Of a stretch of 64,000 nucleotides of DNA, positions 25,399 through 33,635 are shown one piece after another. The first letter of the stretch is position 1. Each line of letters starts with the position of its first letter. The notes beneath the pieces were generated by a model. That model searched no databases, was not told the DNA's origin, and saw only the letters and a program-made list of their open reading frames with translations. The DNA is from Palsa-948 sp964481195 (lineage in GTDB: Bacteria > Bacteroidota > Bacteroidia > Palsa-948): NCBI GenBank assembly GCA_964481195.1, contig CAYZTB010000004.1, positions 1 through 64,000 on the forward strand. The letters run 5' to 3'. The position numbers and the translations under genes were made by a program.

Positions 25399-25863
25399 TT
25401 ATTTTTTTACCAAATCCATTCCGCATTTGGAGCACTTGCCGGATTTGTCAGATGTTACTTCAGAGTGCATTGGGCAGGTATAAATTGCTGTTGTTTTATT
25501 GTTTTCATTTTCCTTTTGCGTTCCGCCTTTCTCCTCTTTAATCATCACTCCGCAGGTGGTTGTATTTCCATCCATATCCATGCACTCGCCTTCTTTCATT
25601 TTTATTTTTTTTCCATTTTCCATTATGCAATCACCATTCACCATACATTTAGTTCCGTTTTTCATAGTTACGTCCTTATCCATCGGTATCATTTTCCCGG
25701 CTTTCATGTGCATCATTTTTCCGTCTTTCATCATGCAACAGTCTTTCATTTTTGAAGAGTCGGCTTTGGACTGTGCATTGGAATTGCTGTTTGCAAAACA
25801 TAATGCCATTATCAGTAATGAAGCAAACATGGTGGAAATCATTTTTTTCTTTTTCATAATCAT
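25399..25863 (-). CDS. Periplasmic heavy-metal-binding protein
   Basis: The 154-residue protein has a signal peptide ending NSNAQ-S. The mature part is Met/Lys/Cys rich (MKDCCMMKDGKMMHMKAGKM; GECMDMDGNTTTCGVM), a DUF6799-like module repeated about twice. It ends in a heavy-metal-binding domain (YTCPMHSEVTSDKSGKCSKC then GMDLVKK), the motif found on copper and other metal resistance proteins. A role in binding copper or similar soft metals in the periplasm is likely. Start may be ATG 25863 or 25857. Confidence 0.85.
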   Translation of the reverse strand: MIMKKKKMISTMFASLLIMALCFANSNSNAQSKADSSKMKDCCMMKDGKMMHMKAGKMIPMDKDVTMKNGTKCMVNGDCIMENGKKIKMKEGECMDMDGNTTTCGVMIKEEKGGTQKENENNKTTAIYTCPMHSEVTSDKSGKCSKCGMDLVKK

Positions 25864-25885
25864 TTTTTTTGAATTTTATATTTGT

Positions 25886-25928
25886 CTTCAGTTCCGCTGT
25901 TGCCCGTTCTTCAGTTTTGCTGTTGCCC
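25886..25928. repeat. Tandem 20-bp direct repeat
   Basis: CTTCAGTTCCGCTGTTGCCC at 25886-25905 is repeated with two changes at 25909-25928, three bases apart, in the gap between the metal-binding and DUF1328 genes. It could be a regulatory site or a replication-slippage relic. Confidence 0.5.
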
Positions 25929-26047
25929 AATATTATTTACATTAATGTTCAGTAAATAGTCGCGGAACGCGGCAAGAAGTATAATTTGTTGTTCCCGTCA
26001 AATATAAACTTGCCACGCCCGCTGTTTCTTTGTCCTACATACTTCAC

Positions 26048-26218
26048 TTATTGTTTCTTGAAGACGGTTATGCCCAATATTGCAGTTAAGACCACAAGCG
26101 CTATAAAGACAAAGAAAATTATTTTAGCGATTGATGCCGCTCCCGCAGCAATACCTGTAAATCCAAAAATTGCTGCTACGATTGCAATAACTAAAAAAAT
26201 AGCTGTCCATTTTAACAT
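26048..26218 (-). CDS. DUF1328-family small membrane protein
   Basis: The 56-residue protein (MLKWTAIFLVIAIVAAIFGF, TGIAAGAASIAKIIFFVFIA, then a second helix end and TVFKKQ) has the DUF1328 layout: two membrane helices with the conserved FGFTGIAAGAASIAK turn. Members are small inner-membrane proteins induced by stress; the exact role is unknown. It is a complete frame within the stress cluster. Confidence 0.88.
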   Translation of the reverse strand: MLKWTAIFLVIAIVAAIFGFTGIAAGAASIAKIIFFVFIALVVLTAILGITVFKKQ

Positions 26219-26293
26219 GATGTTGGGTTTTTAGTGTTGTACATATTGATTAAATTTTACTGTTTACTAATTTATTTATGCATAAAATAATTC

Positions 26294-26761
26294 TTAAACT
26301 TTTTCAAGCTTAGCCATATCTCGCAGAGTCCTAATCTTGTCATGATCCATCTGCAACTCGGCTCTTTGTTTTGAAATAATATTCCGTAGGTTATCGCTGA
26401 ACGGAGCATCTGCATTTATTACATCATCGTATGTTTCAAGCGCAGCATCTTCGCCTGTTTCGCATGAAGAGATAATTTCTTTTCTGTCTTTGCCTGTAAG
26501 GGCGGCTTTCACATCCATCCATGCACGGAAAATTTTTCCAGTCGTTTTTGTGCCTCGGATAGGCTCGCCACCAAGCAACATGATTTGTGCTGACAACTCA
26601 CTATTATTAGCACTGCTGTGTGAGGCAAGATCTGCAAAAAGCGCTTTTAAATCGCTGTCTTGGATCTCTTTTGCTGCTTTTTCATAGCCCTGAATACGAT
26701 CATTGTTTATCTCAACAATATTGTTCAGTTGTTTGATTACTTTTTCATTTGCTTTTTCCAT
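26294..26761 (-). CDS. PA2169-family four-helix-bundle protein
   Basis: The 155-residue protein is a ferritin-like four-helix bundle of the PA2169/DUF2383 family: QLNNIVEINNDRIQGYEKAA, ALFADLASHSSANNSELSAQ, GTKTTGKIFRAWMDVKAALT and ISSCETGEDAALETYDDVI. Family members occur beside YciF and other stress genes, as here. Carboxylates in the helices might bind metal, but this is unproven. Confidence 0.9.
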   Translation of the reverse strand: MEKANEKVIKQLNNIVEINNDRIQGYEKAAKEIQDSDLKALFADLASHSSANNSELSAQIMLLGGEPIRGTKTTGKIFRAWMDVKAALTGKDRKEIISSCETGEDAALETYDDVINADAPFSDNLRNIISKQRAELQMDHDKIRTLRDMAKLEKV

Positions 26762-26841
26762 GTTTTTTTATGTTTTATTAACGAGTGATTGTAGCGGTGT
26801 CTTTTATTTTTTATAGATTATTTTTATAAACCCTGATGCAG

Positions 26842-27282
26842 CTATTTAGTATTTCTTTTAGTTAAATCTTTCAAGGAGTTTCCAAGCTCATCCATGTCAT
26901 GATTAAATTCTTTTCTGAAAGATTCCCATTTATCTTTTCCATCGTCTTTGTAATCTCTTGCCTTTGCTCTCAGGGTTTCATTTCTTTGCTGTAATTCATC
27001 AATTGATTTTTCGTATTGCACTTTTTCTTCTCTTTTCATTTTTCTTGCATGCTCTTTTAATTCAGAAATTCTTTTTTCATTGGCATTTATTTTTTCATCT
27101 GATTCAAGTTTGAATTTATTATACTCACTTTTGTAATCTTCTTTTGCCTGATCCAGATTATTAGATGCTTCTTCTACTTTTACTTTTGCGTCATCTACTT
27201 TTGCAGTGGATGAATTGCAGCTTGTGAGTGTTGTTCCTGCCGCAAACGTTGTAAGAGCAAGAATAAAAATTGATTTTTTCAT
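26842..27282 (-). CDS. Coiled-coil lipoprotein
   Basis: The 146-residue protein has a lipoprotein signal (LTTFAAGTTLTSCNSS, lipidated Cys at about 22). The rest is one long charged helix from residue 30 to 140 (KVDDAKVKVEEASNNLDQAK; EKRISELKEHARKMKREEKV) predicted to form a coiled coil. It resembles small envelope lipoproteins that tether or space membranes. It is part of the minus-strand stress cluster; no family name is certain. Confidence 0.78.
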   Translation of the reverse strand: MKKSIFILALTTFAAGTTLTSCNSSTAKVDDAKVKVEEASNNLDQAKEDYKSEYNKFKLESDEKINANEKRISELKEHARKMKREEKVQYEKSIDELQQRNETLRAKARDYKDDGKDKWESFRKEFNHDMDELGNSLKDLTKRNTK

Positions 27283-27380
27283 TTTGTTTGGATTTTAATT
27301 GTTTAAGGGTTAATTAATATTGTTGATTTGCTGTAATGTTTTATTTTTTGTAAAGATGGGTGACCAAAGTCGCATACTTG

Positions 27381-27405
27381 TTACATTACTTGTGTAATAA
27401 GTTAC
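27381..27405. promoter_or_regulatory. Possible operator dyad
   Basis: ATTAC-ttgt-GTAAT (27385-27398) lies inside a wider imperfect dyad (TTACATTACTTGTGTAATAAG) in the gap between the lipoprotein and the outer-membrane protein genes. It could bind a dimeric regulator; nothing else supports it. Confidence 0.25.
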
Positions 27406-27499
27406 ATCATTCGAATATTCTATTTTTTTCATGTATCTATTAGTTGAGTGTGAATTTTGTATTTCCTGAATGGTGGAATTTCCTTTTTAGAAGTTGTAA

Positions 27500-28300
27500 T
27501 TAAAATAGAAATGTTATACCTATATATGCGCCATTTGTTTTTCTGGAAGTTTTTATAATAACATTAAAACTATCGCTGCCGGTGCTTTTAGCATTCATAT
27601 CCAGTATACCGTAAAATCCTCTGTAACCTACATCCAATCTACAAGTATGATTTTTATTGAGAGCGAATTCTAAACCTGCCCCATAAGCGAAACCAATATC
27701 TCCCTGTCTCACCGCCACAACCGCTTGTAACGTATCAGTATTGTCACCGCCTGTTGTTTTAATATTTGATCCGACATTAAGCCCAAACTGAGTCCCTACT
27801 ACAAAATTTAGATTTACTGGCTTGGTCTTATCGATATTTAATGAAAGCAATAAAGGAATATCTAAGTAACTGATATGAACTTCACGGTTTAAATCTCGAT
27901 CTTTATAAGTTTGAGAAACCATGTAATAATTAATTTCTCCCTGAAACCCAACGTGTTTATCAAGATTTAATCCTAGCATGATGCCAAATCCATTACTCAT
28001 TGAACCCGAACCTTGAACGACTTCGCCATTATAGTTTCTAAAGTTTAATGAAGAAAATGTTGGCATATATCGAATTCCAAATTCTCCTCTTCGTAACACA
28101 GGATTTTCATTTTCATTCTTTTCTTTTAGAACTGTGTCGTGAACAACAGGCTGTTGTACGGGTTGTGGTTGCGGTACTACCCTTGTTTCTTGAACAGTTG
28201 TTTGATGTACTGTCTTTATAGTATCCTGAGCTGTTACCACATTTGCAAGCAGTAACGCAGTAAAAAATACTGCAATGTTTAATAAAGTAATGTTTTTCAT
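27500..28300 (-). CDS. Outer-membrane beta-barrel protein
   Basis: The 266-residue protein has a signal peptide ending VVTAQ-D, then a proline/valine-rich linker (VVPQPQPVQQPVVHD), and an eight-strand-like porin/OmpW-type barrel from residue 70 (GEFGIRYMPTFSSLNFRNYN ... NGAYIGITFLF), ending in an aromatic C-terminal strand (TFLF). This matches the OMP_b-brl family of Bacteroidota outer-membrane proteins. It is the first gene of the stress cluster in the transcription direction. The function beyond a structural or porin-like role is unknown. Confidence 0.85.
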   Translation of the reverse strand: MKNITLLNIAVFFTALLLANVVTAQDTIKTVHQTTVQETRVVPQPQPVQQPVVHDTVLKEKNENENPVLRRGEFGIRYMPTFSSLNFRNYNGEVVQGSGSMSNGFGIMLGLNLDKHVGFQGEINYYMVSQTYKDRDLNREVHISYLDIPLLLSLNIDKTKPVNLNFVVGTQFGLNVGSNIKTTGGDNTDTLQAVVAVRQGDIGFAYGAGLEFALNKNHTCRLDVGYRGFYGILDMNAKSTGSDSFNVIIKTSRKTNGAYIGITFLF

Positions 28301-28683
28301 TTTGTTTTATTTTGTTAATTGATAATGTAAGAGTAGACCAAAAGGTTATCTCATAATTGAATATTCGTTAAGAGCAAGAGTTTAATAGCCCAAAGCAGTC
28401 AATAATGGCTTGGATAAAAACATATGTTAGGTAATCAAACTTAAGTAAGAAGAATCTTTATTGGAATTTCTCCAACCCACTCTCTCAAAAAGAATCCAAA
28501 ATTTCTCCCGAAGCAAATTTGGTGTAGGTACATGTAACTTGGTACTTGCTGGTTACCCATCCCGATCGCTTAGATTAGATATATCTTTGACAAAAGAAAA
28601 AATAAAATAAGGAGGCGGGTCTGGATTTATTAATTCTGACCTAAGAGGAACAACCCAAGCAGGTATTTGGCTTACCTTTGCAT
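28301..28683. other. 383-base divergent intergenic region
   Basis: No gene is seen between the barrel gene and the CvfB gene. It holds a TATCTTTG box at 28582-28589, the phrase CCCATCCCGATCGC near 28557, and a TACCTTTG box ending three bases before the CvfB start. An AAGGAGG-like run near 28608 has no start codon after it. Confidence 0.5.
28582..28589 (+). promoter_or_regulatory. -7 promoter box upstream of the CvfB gene
   Basis: TATCTTTG fits TAnnTTTG and would give a leader of about 90 bases before the ATG at 28684. A second candidate (TACCTTTG, 28673-28680) is too close to the start unless the mRNA is leaderless. Confidence 0.4.
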
Positions 28684-29586
28684 ATGATTAATTTGGGAGC
28701 ATATAACACGTTGGCAGTATTACGCAGAGCCGATCAGGGTTTGTATTTGGGCGATGATTCTGGAGAATCGGTGCTTTTGCCAAACCGGTATATTCCCGAA
28801 GGTGCAGATATTGGGGATACGCTGGATGTTTTCATTTATAATGACTCCGAAGACAGAATCATTGCTACCACACTTGTTCCTAAATTTACGCTCAACAAAT
28901 TTGCTTGTCTGGAAGTAGTAGCCGTTTCGAGCAGCGGAGCTTTTTTGGATTGGGGCCTGGCTAAAGATATTTTTGTTCCCTTTAAAGAGCAGATGAAAAA
29001 ACTGGAAGTGGGACAGTTTGTAATTGCCTTTTTGTATTTAGATACTATTACCAATAGGTTGGCGGCATCGTGTAAGACTAATAAACACTTAAATAATGAA
29101 ACGCTTGATGTAAAAGAAAACGAGGAGGTCGAGCTTTTAATTATGGAGAAAACAGATTTGGGTATTAACGTTATTATTAATGATAAATACAAGGGAATTA
29201 TTTACGAAAATGAAATTTTTAAAACCCTTACTTTTGGAGATCGCACAAAAGGACACATTAAAAAAATTAGAGAAGACAATAAAATTGATGTGAGTCTGGA
29301 AAAATTAGGCTATGCCAAAGTAGAGTCAAACGAAGAAAAGATTTTAGAAAAACTACAAGAGAACAAAGGATTTCTTCCTTTAAATGATTACAGTTCTCCC
29401 GAAGAAATTGTGGCGCTATTGGAAATGAGCAAAAAGACTTTTAAGAAAGCGATTGGCTCCTTATTCAAACAACGAAAAATTAGAATAGAGGAGAAGGGGA
29501 TATATACCCACCCTCCCCAACCCTCCCAGGGGGAGGGGGTTGCACGCCCAAGTTCTCCCCCTTCGGGGGAGTTAGAGGTGGCTTAA
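28684..29586 (+). CDS. CvfB-like S1 RNA-binding protein
   Basis: The 300-residue protein has repeated S1-like OB folds and a C-terminal winged helix: LGAYNTLAVLRRADQGLYLG, ASSSGAFLDWGLAKDIFVPF (shortened), LGINVIINDKYKGIIYENEI and EEIVALLEMSKKTFKKAIGS. This order matches the CvfB (YitL) family of RNA-binding regulators. The last 25 residues (HPPQPSQGEGVARPSSPPSG) are encoded by two CTCC/GGAG hairpins and are not family sequence. ATG 28684 is chosen over an upstream TTG at 28678. It is convergent with, and overlaps by 15 bases, the flavoprotein gene. Confidence 0.88.
   Translation: MINLGAYNTLAVLRRADQGLYLGDDSGESVLLPNRYIPEGADIGDTLDVFIYNDSEDRIIATTLVPKFTLNKFACLEVVAVSSSGAFLDWGLAKDIFVPFKEQMKKLEVGQFVIAFLYLDTITNRLAASCKTNKHLNNETLDVKENEEVELLIMEKTDLGINVIINDKYKGIIYENEIFKTLTFGDRTKGHIKKIREDNKIDVSLEKLGYAKVESNEEKILEKLQENKGFLPLNDYSSPEEIVALLEMSKKTFKKAIGSLFKQRKIRIEEKGIYTHPPQPSQGEGVARPSSPPSGELEVA
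29505..29585. repeat. Double CTCC/GGAG hairpin at the CvfB/BaiN gene junction
   Basis: Two stems are visible: CCCTCCC-ag-GGGGAGGG near 29521-29539 and CTCCCCC-ttc-GGGGGAG at 29555-29571. They encode the CvfB C-terminus and overlap the end of the convergent flavoprotein gene. G/C-rich and unlike the AT-rich surroundings, they could also act as a two-way terminator. Confidence 0.7.
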
Positions 29587-30783
29587 TCTCCCCGCAATAA
29601 AACCCGTTGTCCATGCTGCTTGAAAGTTAAAGCCGCCAGTTACAGCATCAACATTAAGCACCTCACCTGCAAAATACATGTCTGGGCATTTTTTGCTCTC
29701 CATCGTTTCAAAGTTCACATCATCTAGTGAAATTCCCCCGCAAGTAACAAACTCTTCTTTGAAAGTTGTTTTGCCTTCAGCGCTATAACAATCGTTCACG
29801 AGGGTATTAATTAATTTATTCAGACTTTTTTTAGGAAGTTGGTTCCAGGTAGTTTCAGAAACAATTTCATTTTTCTCCAGCAGATATAACCACAATCTAT
29901 TAGGTAACAGAAAAGGATTTTTGTTTCCTATTTGTCGTTTGCCTATTATTTTTAACTCTGTTTCCAGCTGTGCTCTAATTTCTTGTTCGGTATTATTTCC
30001 TAGCCAGTTTACTAGAATTTCAAATTTATAATTCATGGCTTGCAGCTCTCTGGCTCCCCAAGAGGATAGTTTTAAAATTGCAGGCCCACTCATTCCCCAA
30101 TGTGTAATCAACAACGGACCTTCGCTAGAAAGTTTTGTGCCCTTCACTTTTACGGATACCGATTCAGCAACTACGCCCATAAGTTTTGTTATGCTTTCTG
30201 TTGGCATGTTAAACGTAAAAAGCGATGGTACGGGCGAAACAATTTGATGTCCGAGTTCTTTTAGCCAGTTAAATCCTTCCGGCTTTGGGCTTCCTCCGCT
30301 GGCAATAATAATTTTGTCGGCAACAATTTCGTTGCTACCCACCGAAAGGATAAATCCTTTGCCCTTCTTGGAGATTTTAGAAATAGCAGTTCCTCTTTTT
30401 ATAACAACGCCAAGCTTATCAGCCTCTTTTGTCAGACAATCAATGATGGTTTGCGAATTATCCGTTACGGGAAACATGCGATTATCTTTTTCTGTTTTAA
30501 GCTTTACGCCTCTGGCTTCAAACCAATGAACAGTATCGTTTGCGTTAAACTGCGTAAAAGCTTTTTTAAGTTGCCTACCGCCACGAGGGTAAAATTTGGC
30601 AAGCTGAGAGTTTTCAAAACAGGCGTGCGAAACATTACATCGGCCACCACCGGATACGCTCACTTTAGCAAGTAGCTTGTCGGATTTTTCAAGTATCGTA
30701 ACGTCAAAATCAGGGTGATGATGCTTGCAAGATAATGCAGCAAAAAACCCGGCAGCTCCTCCTCCTATAACTAGTACTTTCAT
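29572..30783 (-). CDS. BaiN/HI0933-family NAD(P)/FAD-dependent oxidoreductase
   Basis: The 403-residue flavoprotein starts with VLVIGGGAAGFFAALSC (FAD Rossmann motif), has KVSVSGGGRCNVSHACFEN near residue 45 and the C-terminal signature CGGISLDDVNFETMESKKCP then GLYFAGE-like MYFAGEVLNVDAVTGGFNFQ. These mark the BaiN/RdsA (HI0933, YhiN) group, sometimes named aminoacetone oxidase-like. The physiological substrate is unclear. The 3' end overlaps the repeat-derived tail of the CvfB gene. Confidence 0.9.
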   Translation of the reverse strand: MKVLVIGGGAAGFFAALSCKHHHPDFDVTILEKSDKLLAKVSVSGGGRCNVSHACFENSQLAKFYPRGGRQLKKAFTQFNANDTVHWFEARGVKLKTEKDNRMFPVTDNSQTIIDCLTKEADKLGVVIKRGTAISKISKKGKGFILSVGSNEIVADKIIIASGGSPKPEGFNWLKELGHQIVSPVPSLFTFNMPTESITKLMGVVAESVSVKVKGTKLSSEGPLLITHWGMSGPAILKLSSWGARELQAMNYKFEILVNWLGNNTEQEIRAQLETELKIIGKRQIGNKNPFLLPNRLWLYLLEKNEIVSETTWNQLPKKSLNKLINTLVNDCYSAEGKTTFKEEFVTCGGISLDDVNFETMESKKCPDMYFAGEVLNVDAVTGGFNFQAAWTTGFIAGRLSHL

Positions 30784-30825
30784 CTTTATTTAGTCCTACC
30801 TTTACAAAACAAAAGTATTGTTTTA

Positions 30826-32787
30826 ATGTCACTAAACAAGATTAGATTTCCTGCCTATGTTAGATTTTTTTTCTTCATGTATTTGTGGGGCATGTTGTTT
30901 TTTATGCTTTTCAGACTGCTGTTATTAGCTTTAAACATTTCAAGTGGCGTAATAAGCTTTTCGGATTTATCGCTTTTGCCTATTTCTTTTGTTTATGGTT
31001 TTAGATTTGATACCAGCGTTTCATGCTATATCCTTGCCTTGCCTTTTATAATTTCTTCTTTAGGCTTTTTCTTTAAGCCAATTAGAAAAATATTTTTTCA
31101 TTTTTCGTTTTACCTGTTGCTTGCATTTTATTTTGCTGCGTATTTTATTTGTTGTGCAGATATTCCCTATTTCATGCAGTTTTCTTCTAGGCTCAGCACC
31201 GCAGCATTTTTATGGATTGGAACACCCGGCTTTGTTATTAAGATGATAGTAGGCACCTTTTCCTATTGGATATTTTTTGTGCTATTCGTTTTGGTTTGCT
31301 TCCGTTTTTATCAAGTAGCAGCTAGGGAGAAGAAAAAAGTAGTTACTGATTTTGAAAGTCATACACAATTATTTTTCTTGAAGTCTTTGTTGTTTCTTAT
31401 TTTGTTTGCCCCCATTTTATTTTTAGGGATGCGTGGTCGCATAGCCGAAAAATCTCCGATGGTAACGGGCACCGCTTATTTCAGCGAAAATAATTTTTTA
31501 AATCAACTGGGACTGAATGGAGCGTTTACATTCATTTCCAGTGCGGCCGAAGATTTAGAGAATGGGAATCAGCACATGAGCTTGATGGATGATGAAATGG
31601 CTGTAGAGAACGCAAGAAAATATTTAAAGATTGACTCAGAATATGATTCCCCAATTGCAAGAAAGGTAGTTGCTGCCGGAAAAGAAAAAAAGATGAATGT
31701 GGTGCTTGTCATTATGGAGGGCATGAGCAGCTTTAACATGGGAAAGTATGGAGGCAGGGATACGGTTACTCCTGTTTTAACCGCACTTAGCAAAAAGGGT
31801 TTGTATTTTGAAAATATTTTTTCACAAGGCATTCATACGTTCAATGGAATTTATTCTTCGCTATTTTCTTATCCTTCCCTGTTGCACAAACACAGCATGC
31901 GAAACATTCCTGCTAAACAATATTATTCCATGCCTCTGGTGCTGAAGAAAAACAATTACGAAACCCGTTTTTTCATTACGCACGATGGGCAGTTTGATAA
32001 TGCACAAGGTTTTTTAACTGCAAATGGATTTGATAGAGTTTATGCAGAAAGCGATTATCCTAAGGGAAAAGTACTGAGCACGTTGGGCGTTCCCGATGAT
32101 TATTTGTTTGATTTTTCTATTTCCAAGCTAAATGAAATAGCAGCAACTGGGAAAAACTTTTTTGCAGGATACATGACGGGCAGCAATCATAATCCAATTA
32201 TTATTCCGGATTGGGTAACAGAAAAATTTAGCTCTGGCGAAGACCATATTCGAATTATTCAGTATTCAGATTGGGCCATTGGCGAGTTTTTAAAAAATTG
32301 CTCTAAGCAAGATTGGTACAACAACACGATTTTTGTTTTTGTTTCCGATCATGGTGCAAACTGGCTGCACACTTACGACATGCCCTTGGGCTTCCATCAT
32401 GTGCCCTTAATTATGTATGCTCCTGGATTGCAGCTCGAACCAAAATCAATTTATAACCCGGGTGGACAACTTGATATTTTTCCAACAGTAATGGGGCTGA
32501 TGAATATGTCCTATCTAAATAGCACCATGGGCATTGATCTATTAAAAGAAGAAAGACCTTACATTTATTTTACAGCGGGTAATAAAATTGGATGCCTTGA
32601 TAAGGAATATTATTTTATTCATAGAAAGGACGGAGGAGAAAGTTTATATAAATACGAAGCCTTAGACCCTACCAACTTATTGGAAAAATTTCCTGCCAAA
32701 GCTGATAGCATGCGCAACTATGCGTTTTCTATGTTGCAAGCAACACAATGGTTGGTGGAGCACCAAAAGTTTAAGAAGCAAGATTAA
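30826..32787 (+). CDS. LtaS-like membrane sulfatase (phosphoglycerol transferase family)
   Basis: The 653-residue protein has five membrane helices in residues 11-205 and an extracytoplasmic alkaline-phosphatase-fold domain from about 290. Metal-site and nucleophile residues of the LTA synthase family are present: E298 (VIMEGMSS), T338 (GIHTFNGIY), D508/H509 (FVSDHGANW). Bacteroidota make no lipoteichoic acid, so relatives here may move phosphoethanolamine or phosphoglycerol onto glycans or lipids. It is divergent from the BaiN gene and convergent with proC, overlapping its end by four bases. Confidence 0.88.
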   Translation: MSLNKIRFPAYVRFFFFMYLWGMLFFMLFRLLLLALNISSGVISFSDLSLLPISFVYGFRFDTSVSCYILALPFIISSLGFFFKPIRKIFFHFSFYLLLAFYFAAYFICCADIPYFMQFSSRLSTAAFLWIGTPGFVIKMIVGTFSYWIFFVLFVLVCFRFYQVAAREKKKVVTDFESHTQLFFLKSLLFLILFAPILFLGMRGRIAEKSPMVTGTAYFSENNFLNQLGLNGAFTFISSAAEDLENGNQHMSLMDDEMAVENARKYLKIDSEYDSPIARKVVAAGKEKKMNVVLVIMEGMSSFNMGKYGGRDTVTPVLTALSKKGLYFENIFSQGIHTFNGIYSSLFSYPSLLHKHSMRNIPAKQYYSMPLVLKKNNYETRFFITHDGQFDNAQGFLTANGFDRVYAESDYPKGKVLSTLGVPDDYLFDFSISKLNEIAATGKNFFAGYMTGSNHNPIIIPDWVTEKFSSGEDHIRIIQYSDWAIGEFLKNCSKQDWYNNTIFVFVSDHGANWLHTYDMPLGFHHVPLIMYAPGLQLEPKSIYNPGGQLDIFPTVMGLMNMSYLNSTMGIDLLKEERPYIYFTAGNKIGCLDKEYYFIHRKDGGESLYKYEALDPTNLLEKFPAKADSMRNYAFSMLQATQWLVEHQKFKKQD

Positions 32788-33602
32788 TCCTTGGGATATA
32801 AATCTCCTGCCTTAATTTTGGAGGTGCGTATTCCTTTTATAAGTGCCGAGCTGAACCCTGCATGTTCCATCTCATTTAATCCGGCAATGGTACATCCCTT
32901 TGGAGAGGTTACTTTATCAATTTCATTTTCGGGATGTGAATTATTTGTCAGCAGCAGCGATGCAGCTCCCATAGCAGTTTGAGCTGCCATGCGCAATGCC
33001 TCATCGGCATGAAAACCAATTTCCACTCCACCTTGAGAAGCAGCGCGAATGGCACGTAAGAAAAAGGCGATGCCGCAAGCATTTAATGCTGTAGCAGAAG
33101 TCATGAGCTCCTCGTGAATTTCTTGCGTAATACCAACGGTATCAAAAATAGATTTTATAAGCTCCATACTTTCTTTGGTAGCACTTGATGAGGCAATGCA
33201 AGTCATAGACTTTTGGATGGCGATGGCAGTATTGGGCATTGCTCTTACTATTTGCATTTGCTTGCCCAACCTAAGATCAAAATCTTTTGTACTCACACCG
33301 GAGACTACAGAAACCAAAATATGTTTTTTAGGATCCAGAGCCGGCATTATTTCATCAAGTACTCCATTTAATTGTTGTGGAAGCACTGCTATAACAATCA
33401 CATCGTTTGCTGCAACAGCCGAAGGATTTTTGATGCTGGTGTTAAAACCAAGTTTTGAAATTGCAGCTAAATTAGATTTACTTCTGCGTGTAATAGTTAC
33501 TTCTTTGGCTTTGTAATTTCCAGATTGCACCAATCCTTTAGCCAACGATAAGCCAATGTTTCCGGCTCCCAGTATGGCAATTTTGTGTTTAGATTTTTTC
33601 AT
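32784..33602 (-). CDS. proC: Pyrroline-5-carboxylate reductase
   Basis: The enzyme makes proline from pyrroline-5-carboxylate with NAD(P)H. The 272-residue protein starts with the dinucleotide motif KIAILGAGNIGLSLAKGL, has VRAMPNTAIAIQKSMT and the C-terminal family signature VTSPKGCTIAGLNEMEHAGF. ATG 33602 (MKKSKHK) is chosen over an upstream GTG at 33620 that lies on the -7 box. It is convergent with the LtaS-like gene. Confidence 0.93.
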   Translation of the reverse strand: MKKSKHKIAILGAGNIGLSLAKGLVQSGNYKAKEVTITRRSKSNLAAISKLGFNTSIKNPSAVAANDVIVIAVLPQQLNGVLDEIMPALDPKKHILVSVVSGVSTKDFDLRLGKQMQIVRAMPNTAIAIQKSMTCIASSSATKESMELIKSIFDTVGITQEIHEELMTSATALNACGIAFFLRAIRAASQGGVEIGFHADEALRMAAQTAMGAASLLLTNNSHPENEIDKVTSPKGCTIAGLNEMEHAGFSSALIKGIRTSKIKAGDLYPKD

Positions 33603-33619
33603 GATAAAATAATATTGCA

Positions 33620-33627
33620 CAAATCTA
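33620..33627 (-). promoter_or_regulatory. -7 promoter box for proC
   Basis: On the minus strand this reads TAGATTTG (TAnnTTTG), 17 bases upstream of the proC ATG at 33602. It also shows that the GTG at 33620 cannot be the start of this transcript's coding region. Confidence 0.45.
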
Positions 33628-33635
33628 AAACAATC

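Noticed and set aside
25465..25945. Plus-strand frames rich in H, F and I opposite the metal-binding gene
   Set aside because: They are antisense shadows of the Met/Lys-rich gene at 25399-25863, which has a signal peptide and a metal-binding domain.
28608..28620. AAGGAGG Shine-Dalgarno-like run before the CvfB gene
   Set aside because: No start codon lies at a usable distance, and genes in this window do not use such sites.
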